Positions 10,130-19,780 are shown, counted from the stretch's first letter. The stretch: 64,000 nucleotides of DNA from SFHK01 sp045538305 (GCA_045538305.1 JAZSRC010000079.1:1-64000); one strand, 5' to 3'. A program made the numbers and translations. Notes: generated from the sequence alone by a model not told the origin.

Positions 10130-11635
10130 GTGAAAGCTTTAACTCGGGTACTGGCGTTATTGACGGCAGTTGTGATTTTGATTCCGATGACATATGCGCA
10201 TGCGATAGAGGATGGGTATTCCGGAACATATACCTATAATTACGATTATTGGGATGATGAAATCGAAATGCCCGATGCATACCGCGTGGATCAGGTCATT
10301 TATTCGTCAACCCTCGGTCTGGAAGTGCCGATGAACAAACCGCAGAGCCTGTATGTGCGCGACAACAGGTTGTATGTGTGTGATACCGGCAACAACCGGA
10401 TTCTCGAAATTGAATATGACGGCGTGAACTTCACGCTGCTTCGCATTATCGACTCCGTTAAGGGATGCGATGTTACATCCTTTAATTCGCCAAACGATGT
10501 ATTTGTGGATGATCAGGGCAACTTCTACATCTGCGATACCAACAATCAACGCGTAGTAAAGACGGATAAGGACATGAATTATATCATGAGCTTTACCAAG
10601 CCTACGGACAGTACGTTTGACCAGAGCATGGATTTTCTTCCGAAAAAGCTGGTTGTAGACGTATCCGGCCGCGTATATGCGCTTGCGACAAATATCAATA
10701 AGGGTCTTGTGAAGTATGAGGCAGACGGTGTCTTCTCCGGATTTATCGGCGCAAACCCCGTAACCTATACGATCTTTGAATATGTATGGAAGACCTTCTT
10801 TACTACGAAGGCGCAGCGTGAGCGACAGACGCTTTTCGTACCGACGGAGTATTCCAATATTGCCATCGATTCCGAAGACTTTATCTATGCGACCAATGCG
10901 GTGTTCAGCGAGTACGATCTGGTATGGGATAATGCCAAACCGATCAGGCGTTTGAACAGCATCGGAAGCGATATCCTTGTAAAAAATGGTTGGGTACCGC
11001 CGATTGGCGAATTGTACTGGACCGAACAGAGCATTGAATACGGTCCCAGTAAGTTTGTCGACATAACTGTTCTGGACAATGATATCTATGTAGCGTTTGA
11101 TAAAACGCGCGGCCGCTTGTACGGTTACGATTCTCAGGGCATAATGCTTTGGGCATTCGGCTCCAAGGGCAACATCGAGGGTACCTTCACCAGTGCAATT
11201 TCCATCGAGCACATGGGAAACGACCTGTACTGCCTGGATGAATTGGGAAGCTCGATAACGGTCTTCAAGCCCACGGAATACGGCAACCTGATTTATAAAG
11301 CCAGCGACGAATACCTGATTGGCGATTATGAAGGTTCGGCCGAAACATGGCGCGAAGTGCTTAAGCTCAACGCCAATTACAACCTCGCTTTTATCGGTAT
11401 TGGACGTGCTCTGATGCGTCAGGAGGACTTCAAAGGCGCGATGGAATACTTCAAAATGGCGTATGACCGAGAAAACTACGGACGCGCTTACCGGTATTAT
11501 CGAATGGTAGTTCTGGAAGATAAAATCGGTTGGATTATTGCCGGCGTTGCGTTGCTTCTCATTGTTCCGCTGGTTATAAAGAGGATTAAGAAGATTAGAG
11601 CGGAGGTGGATGAATATGCTCGAAAGCAAGAGTAA
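10130..11635 (+). CDS. NHL-repeat membrane protein with TPR-like segment
   Basis: 501-residue protein. A signal peptide covers about residues 1-24. Residues 60-385 form NHL-type beta-propeller repeats with recurrent 'NNRILEIEYD', 'PNDVFVDDQGNFYICDTNNQRVVK' and 'GRLYGYDSQG' units. Residues 395-465 look like tetratricopeptide helices (YEGSAETWREVLKLN, MRQEDFKGAMEYFKMA). A transmembrane helix at about 471-491 is followed by a basic tail. The propeller therefore faces outside, tethered by the C-terminal helix. GTG 10130 follows AGGGGGG. It lies in one run with permeases on both sides and overlaps the Yip1-family gene by 20 bases. NHL propellers bind proteins or glycans; the role here is unknown. 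Confidence 0.8.
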   Translation: MKALTRVLALLTAVVILIPMTYAHAIEDGYSGTYTYNYDYWDDEIEMPDAYRVDQVIYSSTLGLEVPMNKPQSLYVRDNRLYVCDTGNNRILEIEYDGVNFTLLRIIDSVKGCDVTSFNSPNDVFVDDQGNFYICDTNNQRVVKTDKDMNYIMSFTKPTDSTFDQSMDFLPKKLVVDVSGRVYALATNINKGLVKYEADGVFSGFIGANPVTYTIFEYVWKTFFTTKAQRERQTLFVPTEYSNIAIDSEDFIYATNAVFSEYDLVWDNAKPIRRLNSIGSDILVKNGWVPPIGELYWTEQSIEYGPSKFVDITVLDNDIYVAFDKTRGRLYGYDSQGIMLWAFGSKGNIEGTFTSAISIEHMGNDLYCLDELGSSITVFKPTEYGNLIYKASDEYLIGDYEGSAETWREVLKLNANYNLAFIGIGRALMRQEDFKGAMEYFKMAYDRENYGRAYRYYRMVVLEDKIGWIIAGVALLLIVPLVIKRIKKIRAEVDEYARKQE

Positions 11636-12284
11636 AGGCCGTAAGAATCCCGCGCTTGAGAGATATCGCTCAACCATCGCTTATGCCAAACACGTAATCT
11701 TTCATCCCTTTGACGGATTCTGGGATCTTGTGCATGAGCAGCGCGGTTCGCTGGCTGCGGCGCACACATTTCTGGTGCTTTTCCTTCTGACAAACATTCT
11801 TCAGTTGATGTACACAAATTTTCAGTTCATAAATGCACCGGTACAGTACATCAATATTTATGAGAGATGCGCATCGCTGTTTCTGCCGTTCATCGTACTT
11901 TGCATATCCAACTGGGCGCTTTCCACTCTTTTTGACGGAAAGGGCAGATTCAAGGACATCTATATGGCGATGTGCTATGCGCTGGTTCCCTACATACTGA
12001 TTCAGCTGCCGCTGGTTGCCATCAGTCATGCGATTTCCTTTGATGAAGTGGCTTATTACAATGTATTAGCCAGCGCATCGGTTATCTGGTCTGTGTTTCT
12101 GGTATTTGTCGGCCTGATGCAGGTACACGATTACGGCCCCGGAAAGGCGCTTATTTTCCTGGTAGCCACGATATTCGGAGCGCTTGTAATCCTGTTCCTG
12201 GTGCTGGTGTTCTTCAGCCTTCTGAGCGATGCCTATGCGTATTTCGTATCGCTGTACCGGGAAATTGTGTTCAGGCTTCATTAA
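11616..12284 (+). CDS. Yip1-family membrane protein
   Basis: 222-residue integral membrane protein with about five hydrophobic helices and the Yip1 layout: a short soluble N-terminus, then 'FHPFDGFWDLVHEQRGSLAAAHTF' leading into the helices. ATG 11616 is chosen over ATG 11610 because GGAGGTGG is well spaced only for the former. It overlaps the preceding NHL gene by 20 bases and is followed after 9 bases by the DUF5696 gene, which suggests translational coupling and a joint complex. Bacterial Yip1 proteins have no established function. Confidence 0.75.
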   Translation: MLESKSKGRKNPALERYRSTIAYAKHVIFHPFDGFWDLVHEQRGSLAAAHTFLVLFLLTNILQLMYTNFQFINAPVQYINIYERCASLFLPFIVLCISNWALSTLFDGKGRFKDIYMAMCYALVPYILIQLPLVAISHAISFDEVAYYNVLASASVIWSVFLVFVGLMQVHDYGPGKALIFLVATIFGALVILFLVLVFFSLLSDAYAYFVSLYREIVFRLH

Positions 12285-12293
12285 GGAGGTGGT

Positions 12294-14885
12294 ATGAAGA
12301 TGAGAAGGAATGGTTCAATCCTTATCAGAATGCTTGCATTAGTCATTGTGCTTGGCGCAATCGCAGCGTTTGTAGTCTTTGTCGGCATACCGCTGTACGC
12401 TCCTCAGAAGGATGAAAAGCTGGCTCAGCCCATCATCCATTATTATGAGGGCGATAAACAAGTAGTGAAGATGGAAAACGATGAATTGCTTTTTGAGATG
12501 GATCCGCTCACTACGCATTTCACGCTTACAGAGAAGGCCACGGGGCGTAAATGGCTTTCCAATCCCGCCGATGCAGATAAGGACAGCAAAGCCGTGTCTG
12601 CCAATAAGGGTGTTCTTCAGTCGACACTGCTTTTGTACTATTCTCCGGAAAGCAGTACCGATATTGAAAGAAACAATTATCAGTATTCTATAGCAAACGG
12701 AAACTACATCATCGAAAAAACAGATGATGGCGCGATCTGCGTACACTATTCAATTGGCGAAATCGAAAAGATTTATATGATTCCATATGCGATTACCGCA
12801 GATCGCTATAAAGCATTTGTGAATCAGATGAGCAAGAAGGATCAGAAAAAGGTTGGCGGATACTTTTCGAGCTATACGCCGTCAAAGGTAGAGAAGCTTG
12901 AAGAAGATGCACGAAACGAGCTGACTTTGCAGTATCCGAGTATTACTACTACGGACATGTATGTGTTCAAATCGGATGTTCCCGAAAGCAATAAGAAGAG
13001 CTGCGAGGCGATGTTTGCTTCTGTCGGTTACACGCAGGAGGATTTCGATCTGGATCAGACGCTGATTGCCGGAAAGAAAGACAGCGAAAAGCCGATTTTC
13101 AATGTGACCATGGAATATCGACTCGATGGCGGAGATTTCCTCGTGTCCGTACCCTATGAAAACATGCGTTATCGTTCCGGGTATTCGATTACGTATGTAA
13201 CCGTGCTTCCGATGTTCGGTGCACAGGGCGTGGACAAGGAAGGCTTTATGCTGGTCCCCGAAGGCGGCGGAGCACTGATTCGCTATAATAACGGAAAGAC
13301 CAAGCAGAACAGTTATTATGCCGACCTGTATGGATGGGATTACGCCATCAAACGCGACGAGGTAGTCAGCGAAACGGAAGCCCTGTTCCCGGTATTCGGC
13401 ATGACAGGAAACGGCGGATCGTTTATCTGCATCATTGAAGAAGGTACTGCGTATGCAGGCATTCAGGCAGATATCAGCATGCGCTATAACAGCTATAACT
13501 ATGCCAATGCTAAATACCATGTACTGCATGCGGATGAATACAATGTGTCGGCTAAAACCGCGCAGATTGTAAAAATGTTTGAAAAGCAGATACCGAATGA
13601 TACCATTGTTCAAAGGTACTGCTTTGTGGACACGGATGATTATGTGGATATGGCAAAAGCGTACGGCGATTATCTGATCAAGAATAATCCTACGCTCGCC
13701 GTTGCAAACGAAAATGAGAACCTGCCCGTGTCGGTGGAATTGGTTGGCGCCATTGATAAGACGGTCGTAAAGTTTGGAGCTCCCGTTGAAAGCGCAGTTC
13801 CGGTAACCACATTTAATCAGGCGGCGGATATGATTGACGCCATCAAGAATATGGGCGCCGATAACCTTTCGGTACGTATTACCGGTTGGAACAATGGCGG
13901 CGTGAATCAGAAGGTGCTTACTAAGGTCAAGGTTCTTAAGAAGCTCGGCGGTGAAAGCGGCCTTAAAGAACTGGTACAATATGCAAAGGATGAGAATGTT
14001 TCCCTGTATCTTGATGGTGTTTCCACCTTTGCTTACGACAGCGGAATGCTGCGCGGTTTCGTCGGCTATCGCGACGCTGCCCGCTTTACCACCCGCGAAC
14101 AGGTAAAGATTTATCCCTATTCATATGTAACGTATCTGCCTGCCGAATGGAAGGATCCCTTCTATCTGGTTACTCCGGAATATGCGGCAAAAATGAGCGA
14201 GAATCTCATTCAAGCGATTGGTGAAGTAGGGGGAGAGGGCGTAGCCTTCCGCGATGTGGGAAGTATGCTTAGCTCCAACTACAATCCAAAAGCAACCGTT
14301 ACCCGCGAAGAGGCAAAAGATATGAACATCCAAACGCTCAAACTGGCGAAGGATGGCGGGAAAAAGGTATCGATCAAGCAGGGCTTTGACTTTGCACTGG
14401 GTTATGTGGATCTTATTACCGATATGAATCTGACCGGAACTAATTATAAGCTGCTTGATGAGAGCGTGCCTTTCTATCAGATTGCACTGCACGGTATTAC
14501 CGAATACACAGGTCAGGCGATCAATATATCCTCAGACTTGCAGACGGAGCTGCTGAAGTGTGCTGAGTACGGTTCCGGCCTCAATTTCACCTTTATGGCG
14601 GAAAAAGGAACCATTGTTCAGGAAACCTATTATTCGGCACTTTATGGCGCATGTTTCTTCGACTGGCAGGAGGATGTCGAAAGCATCATATCCTCCTATC
14701 AGAAGGATATGGCCGGCATCAACAATGTAAGAATGGTTGACCACGAAATCCTGACGAAGGATGTAAGAGCAACGCATTATGAAAACGGTAAAACGGTATA
14801 TGTGAATTACAGCTTTGAAGACTATACCGACGGCGTTACTGTGGTACCTGCCCGTTCCTATATTGTGACAGGGGGTGAAGAATAA
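12294..14885 (+). CDS. DUF5696-type membrane-anchored protein, possible glycosidase fold
   Basis: 863-residue protein. Residues 8-31 are a hydrophobic N-terminal anchor without a cleavage site or lipobox. The extracellular part has an N-terminal beta-rich region (about 50-460) with 'LTEKATGRKWLSNP' and 'GFMLVPEGGGALIRYNNG', then a region that reads like an alpha/beta barrel (about 480-800: 'SVRITGWNNGGVNQ', 'VSLYLDGVSTFAYDS', 'GVAFRDVGSML', 'FTFMAEKGTIVQETYYS'). This matches what I know of DUF5696 proteins. I cannot place catalytic residues with certainty. ATG 12294 follows AAGGAGGTGGT closely. It ends in TAATG overlapping the next permease gene. Confidence 0.75.
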   Translation: MKMRRNGSILIRMLALVIVLGAIAAFVVFVGIPLYAPQKDEKLAQPIIHYYEGDKQVVKMENDELLFEMDPLTTHFTLTEKATGRKWLSNPADADKDSKAVSANKGVLQSTLLLYYSPESSTDIERNNYQYSIANGNYIIEKTDDGAICVHYSIGEIEKIYMIPYAITADRYKAFVNQMSKKDQKKVGGYFSSYTPSKVEKLEEDARNELTLQYPSITTTDMYVFKSDVPESNKKSCEAMFASVGYTQEDFDLDQTLIAGKKDSEKPIFNVTMEYRLDGGDFLVSVPYENMRYRSGYSITYVTVLPMFGAQGVDKEGFMLVPEGGGALIRYNNGKTKQNSYYADLYGWDYAIKRDEVVSETEALFPVFGMTGNGGSFICIIEEGTAYAGIQADISMRYNSYNYANAKYHVLHADEYNVSAKTAQIVKMFEKQIPNDTIVQRYCFVDTDDYVDMAKAYGDYLIKNNPTLAVANENENLPVSVELVGAIDKTVVKFGAPVESAVPVTTFNQAADMIDAIKNMGADNLSVRITGWNNGGVNQKVLTKVKVLKKLGGESGLKELVQYAKDENVSLYLDGVSTFAYDSGMLRGFVGYRDAARFTTREQVKIYPYSYVTYLPAEWKDPFYLVTPEYAAKMSENLIQAIGEVGGEGVAFRDVGSMLSSNYNPKATVTREEAKDMNIQTLKLAKDGGKKVSIKQGFDFALGYVDLITDMNLTGTNYKLLDESVPFYQIALHGITEYTGQAINISSDLQTELLKCAEYGSGLNFTFMAEKGTIVQETYYSALYGACFFDWQEDVESIISSYQKDMAGINNVRMVDHEILTKDVRATHYENGKTVYVNYSFEDYTDGVTVVPARSYIVTGGEE

Positions 14886-15871
14886 TGCAGAATAAAAGGA
14901 TAAAAGCTCCGCGTCCGAATCGCTGGACGATATTGGAAGCATTATTAGCATATATTCCCGGTACAAGAACCTTCCGCACGATGCGTGCAAGGAATGCCAG
15001 AATCGGGACACTGTTCATTCTTCCCCTGATCATCGGCTTCATTGTGTTTTTGCTGGTGCCCCTGATTGACTCCATCGACATGAGCTTTAGCTCTGTTGTC
15101 GTTAAAGGTAACATCCGAACGCCTGTTGGTATTGCGAACTATAAGTATGCATTGGGCGTAGACCCCGATTTCAATACGCTGCTTATGGATGAAGTTGGAA
15201 GAATGGCGATAAACTCCATTGCAACGCTGGTGCTGAGCTTTGTAATTGCCGTCATTCTGAATCAGAAGTTTAAAGGCAGAACGCTGGCGCGTGCGATCTT
15301 CTTCCTGCCGGTAATTTTGTCCTCCGGTGTATTGCCCGGTATTGAAGCGCAGGTAGGTTCAAATCAGGAAATAACGCTGATCGAGCAGGTTTCTGAAGAG
15401 CTGGCCAATTCGTCGGGCATCAACATTTCGGCAACGCTTGAGGATTTGCTTACCACTTCCGGCGTAGGCACCGGTATACTCGATCTGTTGTTTACCATGA
15501 TTGATTCTATTTATGATATTGTCATGGCAAGCGGCATACAGATCATCGTATTCCTGTCCGGTCTGCAGGCGATATCTCCGTCCCTGTACGAAGCTGCGGA
15601 TATGGAAGGCTGCACCGCATGGGAATCCTTCTGGAAGATTACCTTCCCAATGGTAAGTCCGCTTCTGCTTGTAAACTGCATTTACACCATTATTGACTTC
15701 TTCATGAAGAACGATAATGAGGTAATGGAACACATCAATAAGATCATGTACCGCGATATGCTCTTTGGTGAAAGTTCTGCAATGAGCTGGATTTACTTCC
15801 TGATTGCGCTTGCGTTTATCGGAGTGAGCTCCTTTATCATCAACAGGGGGGTACACTACTATGAAGACTAA
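14885..15871 (+). CDS. Sugar ABC transporter permease, MalF type (second importer)
   Basis: 328-residue permease with six helices, an EAA loop (YEAADMEGCTAWESFWKITFPMVSP) and a loop insert of about 60 residues facing outside ('EAQVGSNQEITLIEQVSEELANS' onward, about residues 154-200). The start ATG shares a base with the stop of the DUF5696 gene (TAATG), a strong sign of translational coupling between the accessory trio and this importer. Ribosome-binding site GGGGGTGAAG lies inside the upstream gene. It overlaps the next permease by 11 bases. Confidence 0.9.
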   Translation: MQNKRIKAPRPNRWTILEALLAYIPGTRTFRTMRARNARIGTLFILPLIIGFIVFLLVPLIDSIDMSFSSVVVKGNIRTPVGIANYKYALGVDPDFNTLLMDEVGRMAINSIATLVLSFVIAVILNQKFKGRTLARAIFFLPVILSSGVLPGIEAQVGSNQEITLIEQVSEELANSSGINISATLEDLLTTSGVGTGILDLLFTMIDSIYDIVMASGIQIIVFLSGLQAISPSLYEAADMEGCTAWESFWKITFPMVSPLLLVNCIYTIIDFFMKNDNEVMEHINKIMYRDMLFGESSAMSWIYFLIALAFIGVSSFIINRGVHYYED

Positions 15872-16871
15872 TAACAGCGCACATATCAAGCCTCAGCGCA
15901 CCTTTTGGGAGGCGAACCGACAGTCCGGCGGCTATTTGCTGAAGGCGAAAATCACAAAGGCGGCAGTTTCGATCATTCGTGCGCTTTTGCTGTTCGGCCT
16001 GTGCTTTATGATCATTCAGCCCCTTCTTACGCGCTTTTCTACGAGCCTTATGCCGGAGAAGGATTTGTATGACTCCACCGTAACGCTGCTTCCGAGAACG
16101 CTTACGCTGGATAACTACCGCATTATTGCAGACCTTACCAACCTTCCGATTTCCATGATCAATACGGTATGGACAAGTGCGCTGGTTTCGGTTTTACAGG
16201 TTGTTGCGTGCACACTGGTGGGCTACGGATTTGCCAGATATGATTTTCCGCTTAAGAAACTCTGGTTTGCCTGTGTGATCATTACCATCATTGTTCCCCC
16301 GCAGACCATCCAGACGTCTTTGTATATTTTCTTTGCGAATTTCGATTTCCTTGGCATATTAAAGGCAATTCGCGGTCAAGGACTCAATCTGCATGGTTCT
16401 CTTCTTCCGTATACGCTGATGAGCATTACCTGTATGGGCCTGAAAAACGGCATTTATATCTTTATGCTCAGGCAGTATTTCAGGGGCATACCAAAGTCTC
16501 TGGAGGAAGCTGCCTATGTAGATGGCTGTGGAACAATGCATACATTCGTTCGCATTATGCTACCGGACGCCATGCCAACCATCCTGAGCTGCTTCCTGTT
16601 CTCTTTCGTATGGCAGTGGACGGATCTGTTCTACACCCGAAACTTCCTCTCAAATATGTCCATCTTCTCAAACGAGTTGTCCACCATCCTTTCCAAGATG
16701 AACATGTACTTCTCTACGGAAGCCGGAAAGCCTACCATTGTTCCCGTTGGAAGGCAGATGCAGCTGGTGTCTATCGGTATTCTGGTTTGCTCCATTCCGC
16801 TGGTAATTCTGTACATCTTCACGCAGCGTACCTTCGTAGAAAGCATTGCCATGTCCGGTACGAAGGAATAA
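15861..16871 (+). CDS. Carbohydrate ABC permease, MalG type (second importer)
   Basis: 336-residue permease, six helices, EAA loop EAAYVDGCGTMHTFVRIMLPDAMP, end 'ESIAMSGTKE' typical of MalG-type subunits. A basic N-terminal extension of about 35 residues precedes the first helix. ATG 15861 follows AGGGGGG within the preceding gene. It forms the heterodimer partner of the permease just upstream. Confidence 0.92.
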   Translation: MKTNNSAHIKPQRTFWEANRQSGGYLLKAKITKAAVSIIRALLLFGLCFMIIQPLLTRFSTSLMPEKDLYDSTVTLLPRTLTLDNYRIIADLTNLPISMINTVWTSALVSVLQVVACTLVGYGFARYDFPLKKLWFACVIITIIVPPQTIQTSLYIFFANFDFLGILKAIRGQGLNLHGSLLPYTLMSITCMGLKNGIYIFMLRQYFRGIPKSLEEAAYVDGCGTMHTFVRIMLPDAMPTILSCFLFSFVWQWTDLFYTRNFLSNMSIFSNELSTILSKMNMYFSTEAGKPTIVPVGRQMQLVSIGILVCSIPLVILYIFTQRTFVESIAMSGTKE

Positions 16872-16878
16872 TGCCGCC

Positions 16879-16894
16879 GGCCGGTATACCGGCC
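16879..16894. other. 16-bp perfect palindrome between permease and binding-protein genes
   Basis: GGCCGGTATACCGGCC, seven bases after the permease stop. It can form a short, stable hairpin in the mRNA, without a U tract. Such intercistronic hairpins often mark differential mRNA stability; that is an inference here. Confidence 0.5.
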
Positions 16895-16968
16895 CTGATT
16901 CCGAATCTGTGTGCGTAAAGAGTTTTTACTCAATGCGCATATAGAAATATATTTAGGAGGACCCCATT

Positions 16969-18324
16969 ATGAAGAAACTGGTCGCAATGATCCTGGCACT
17001 CATGATGCTTCTCGTCTCCGCTTTCGCGATGGCAGAAGCAGGTGAAGGCTACCCCGCAGTTGTTGAAGGCATCGACTTCGGCGGCGCAACCGTAACCATT
17101 TACGACTACTGGTCCGGCCTCGGCGAGCGCGTTGCTGATCCCACCGAGGAACAGCAGGCTCAGTATGACTACCGTGATTGGCTTATGGAGACCTACAACG
17201 TAAAGCTGGTGCAGATGCAGAAGGGCGATTGGGAGAGCAACGTTAAGGAGCTCATCAACTTCACCACCGCTCCCGACGGATCCCTGTGCCTTTACATCCT
17301 GCCCCCGGATTTCGTTGGAACTCCCATGGCCAACGATCTGTTCGCGGTATGGAACGAGAATGATCTCGTAGACTTCACCGCTGACAAGTGGAATACTTCC
17401 ACCATCAACTTCATGAGCAAGGCTGGCAAGGTATATGGCGTTGCCACCGGTAATTCCGAGCCCCGTCAGTGCCTGTACTTCAACAAGCGCGTTCTTGAAG
17501 AAGCCAACATCGACTGGAATACCATTTATGACATGCAGGCTGAAGGCACTTGGACCTGGGCTGCTTTCGAAGATCTCCTCGCGAAGATCACCAAGGACGT
17601 TGACAATGACGGCGTTACCGACATCTACGGTATGACCGGCAACAACTCCGACCTCTACATGATGGGCGTTGTTTCCAACGGCGCAGACTTCTTCCACTTC
17701 AACGATGCCGGCGAGCTCGAAATTGGCGTTAACAGCGATGCAGCCAAGGAAGGCCTTGCATGGACGAAGAAGATTTGGAATGCTTATGGCTTCCAGCAGC
17801 CCGCAGACGGAAACTGGGATTACTTTAAAGAGTCCTGGAAGCAGGGCTTCTGCGGCTTCTATATGTATCAGACCTACGGCGGATTCAATGACAACTCCGA
17901 AATGGCCGATATGGCTGACGAGTGGGGCTGCGTTGCATTCCCGATCGGCCCGAAGGGCACTACCTATGTTAACATCACCAGCGACAACGTAACCGTTATC
18001 CCCAATGTATACGATGCGGAAACCGTTGCCAAGCTCGCTTTCATCTATGACATGTGGTCCAATGCTACCCCCGGCTACGATGACGAGTGGGGCTGGATCG
18101 GCAACAAGTACAACTTCACCGACGAGCGCGCCGTAGACGAGACCTACGCCATGCTCCGTGAGCCCGAGCACTGCGTATCCAACGCTACGCTGTACCTCGG
18201 TTCCGTTAACGACGTCATCGGCAGCCCGCTGCTCTGGCAGCTTGGCGGTGGCGAGCCCGCTGACATCATTGAAGCTGCAATGCCCGCATGGCAGGCAATG
18301 TGCGACACCTTCAATGGCAAATAA
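16969..18324 (+). CDS. Secreted ABC solute-binding protein, family 1
   Basis: 451-residue binding protein. The signal peptide ends in VSAFAMA before EAGEGYP, a signal-peptidase-I type site; no lipobox cysteine is present, unusual for a Gram-positive binding protein. The family-1 fold shows in 'VYGVATGNSEPRQCLYFNKRVLEEANID', 'DNDGVTDIYGMTGNN' and the C-terminal helical lobe. Codon use is visibly more biased towards C-ending and GC-rich synonymous codons than its neighbours, consistent with high expression. AGGAGG lies 8 bases before ATG 16969. It serves the importer encoded just upstream (14885-16871). Confidence 0.92.
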   Translation: MKKLVAMILALMMLLVSAFAMAEAGEGYPAVVEGIDFGGATVTIYDYWSGLGERVADPTEEQQAQYDYRDWLMETYNVKLVQMQKGDWESNVKELINFTTAPDGSLCLYILPPDFVGTPMANDLFAVWNENDLVDFTADKWNTSTINFMSKAGKVYGVATGNSEPRQCLYFNKRVLEEANIDWNTIYDMQAEGTWTWAAFEDLLAKITKDVDNDGVTDIYGMTGNNSDLYMMGVVSNGADFFHFNDAGELEIGVNSDAAKEGLAWTKKIWNAYGFQQPADGNWDYFKESWKQGFCGFYMYQTYGGFNDNSEMADMADEWGCVAFPIGPKGTTYVNITSDNVTVIPNVYDAETVAKLAFIYDMWSNATPGYDDEWGWIGNKYNFTDERAVDETYAMLREPEHCVSNATLYLGSVNDVIGSPLLWQLGGGEPADIIEAAMPAWQAMCDTFNGK

Positions 18325-18396
18325 GAATTGATTGGATAACTGAATTCAATTGATTTAAGCCGTTGCGCCGATAGGCGCAGCGGGTTCTGTGTGCAT

Positions 18397-18438
18397 AAAA
18401 ACAGGCTCCCCGGAAGCATCTTCCGAAGCGCCTGTTTT
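18397..18438. terminator. Bidirectional terminator
   Basis: AAAACAGGC pairs with GCCTGTTTT around an inner GGAAG-CATC-TTCC hairpin, between the converging binding-protein and GH10 genes; U-rich ends exist in both directions. Confidence 0.7.
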
Positions 18439-18448
18439 GGTTTCAAGG

Positions 18449-19648
18449 TTATTGTTTTACGGTATCAAGTACCTCATAAAATACCGGTTTATAGTTTAGT
18501 TTTTCATCAAAAAGGCCGCCGTAGGGGCTGTTGAGTTTGTAGGAATAATGATCCTTTGGCAAATTCGGACAATCGACAAGGCCCCAGATGCTTACGGAAT
18601 TCAGCGGGTTTCCGTTTTCGGTATGCAGGCTTTTAAACAGCTTAAACAGATTTGCGTAGAACTCGACGTGCTTTTCCCGGTATTCCAGCTCGTAATTCCG
18701 AACGGCCATTTCCGTAATCTGAACATCAAGTCCCGCTTCGCTGTAACCGAGAATCTGATCCTTGATCATGGAAATATGGCTGTTTTCAAGACAACCGGAC
18801 TGCGTTCCATAGCCGCCGATATAGCCCTGCATACCAATGCCGTCAATCAGCTGAAGCGGATTGCCCTGATCGTCTATGGCGAAGGTGTTGATGCTCATGG
18901 CAAGGTTCAATATCGCCTGAGCCTTATCCGGGAAATACGCATTGTAGTCATTGTAATAAAGCTTGATATCTGCGCTCAGTGCATCTACAGCGTTTCTTGC
19001 GTACAAAAACGCGTGTTCAACGTAGTCTGCGCCCATATATTTGTAGAAAAGATTATCGCCGCCGTTTCGTTTGGTACGCACATGTCTGGGATCGTCCTGA
19101 ACGTATTCAGAAGCGTTGTCGCCGACCGCTTCGTTTACAACATCCCAGCAATTTACAACGCCGGGAAACTTTTGCTCAAAGTGCGTGATGACTTCCATTA
19201 TATAGTATTCGGTGCGTTTCTTAATGGTATCGCTGTCGGCATAAGGCTTTTTGCTGTCGAAATCCTGGCGGAAGAACCAGTCGCTCATGTAAGCGTCCCA
19301 TACCAGCACGTGACCGCGAACCTTTAAGCCGTTGGCCTGCGCCCAACCAACCATGGCGTCCGCCTGAAAGTAATTCATAACCGGCATTCCATCTTCTGAT
19401 TTTTTGCTGGCGCGCTGATCCAACAGGGAATAGGCCTTCATTTCGTTGGTCATTGTTACGGAGCCGAAGTGTGATTTGAGAATGTTTAAATAGGTAAAAT
19501 CCATCAGCTGATTATAGGAAAGACAGGCGCCCATCCTAAAACCATATGCTTCCGTATGATCGGTGAGTCTCTCCCCGGGCGTTTCCGAAAGACAGGTAAC
19601 TGAGGTTAATAGCAAGAAAACAGCCAGCATGGTAGCAACGAATCGCAT
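18449..19648 (-). CDS. Endo-1,4-beta-xylanase, GH10
   Basis: 399-residue secreted GH10 xylanase that cuts the xylan backbone. A signal peptide spans about residues 1-20 (FVATMLAVFLLLTSVTC); the cysteine is not preceded by a normal lipobox, so release by signal peptidase I is more likely. Catalytic acid/base E173 lies in WDVVNEAV and nucleophile E313 in VQITEMAV. 'TMTNEMKAYSL' and 'GHVLVWDA' are also diagnostic. It is a single-domain enzyme with no carbohydrate-binding module. The ribosome-binding site is GGGAGGG. It diverges from the GH5 endoglucanase, so both may share control. Confidence 0.96.
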   Translation of the reverse strand: MRFVATMLAVFLLLTSVTCLSETPGERLTDHTEAYGFRMGACLSYNQLMDFTYLNILKSHFGSVTMTNEMKAYSLLDQRASKKSEDGMPVMNYFQADAMVGWAQANGLKVRGHVLVWDAYMSDWFFRQDFDSKKPYADSDTIKKRTEYYIMEVITHFEQKFPGVVNCWDVVNEAVGDNASEYVQDDPRHVRTKRNGGDNLFYKYMGADYVEHAFLYARNAVDALSADIKLYYNDYNAYFPDKAQAILNLAMSINTFAIDDQGNPLQLIDGIGMQGYIGGYGTQSGCLENSHISMIKDQILGYSEAGLDVQITEMAVRNYELEYREKHVEFYANLFKLFKSLHTENGNPLNSVSIWGLVDCPNLPKDHYSYKLNSPYGGLFDEKLNYKPVFYEVLDTVKQ

Positions 19649-19748
19649 GAGATATCCCTCCCTGTTTTAATTCAGATTGATTATATCACATATTGCTGGG
19701 TAACGCTACAAAATATGGTCTGTATACAGGTGGATATGAGTGCGCTGC

Positions 19749-19780
19749 TTGACATCAAGGCTTGTTTGTGGCAATATACA
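19749..19780 (+). promoter_or_regulatory. Possible promoter for GH5 endoglucanase
   Basis: A perfect -35 (TTGACA, 19749-19754) lies 64 bases before the gene, but the -10 is poor (AATATA or CAATAT at 17-18 bases). Confidence 0.35.

Noticed and set aside
16925..16953. Promoter-like TTTACT and TATATT with a 17-base spacer before the second binding-protein gene
   Set aside because: Transcription would start at about 16960, inside the AGGAGG at 16955-16960, destroying the ribosome-binding site. More likely the gene is read from upstream.
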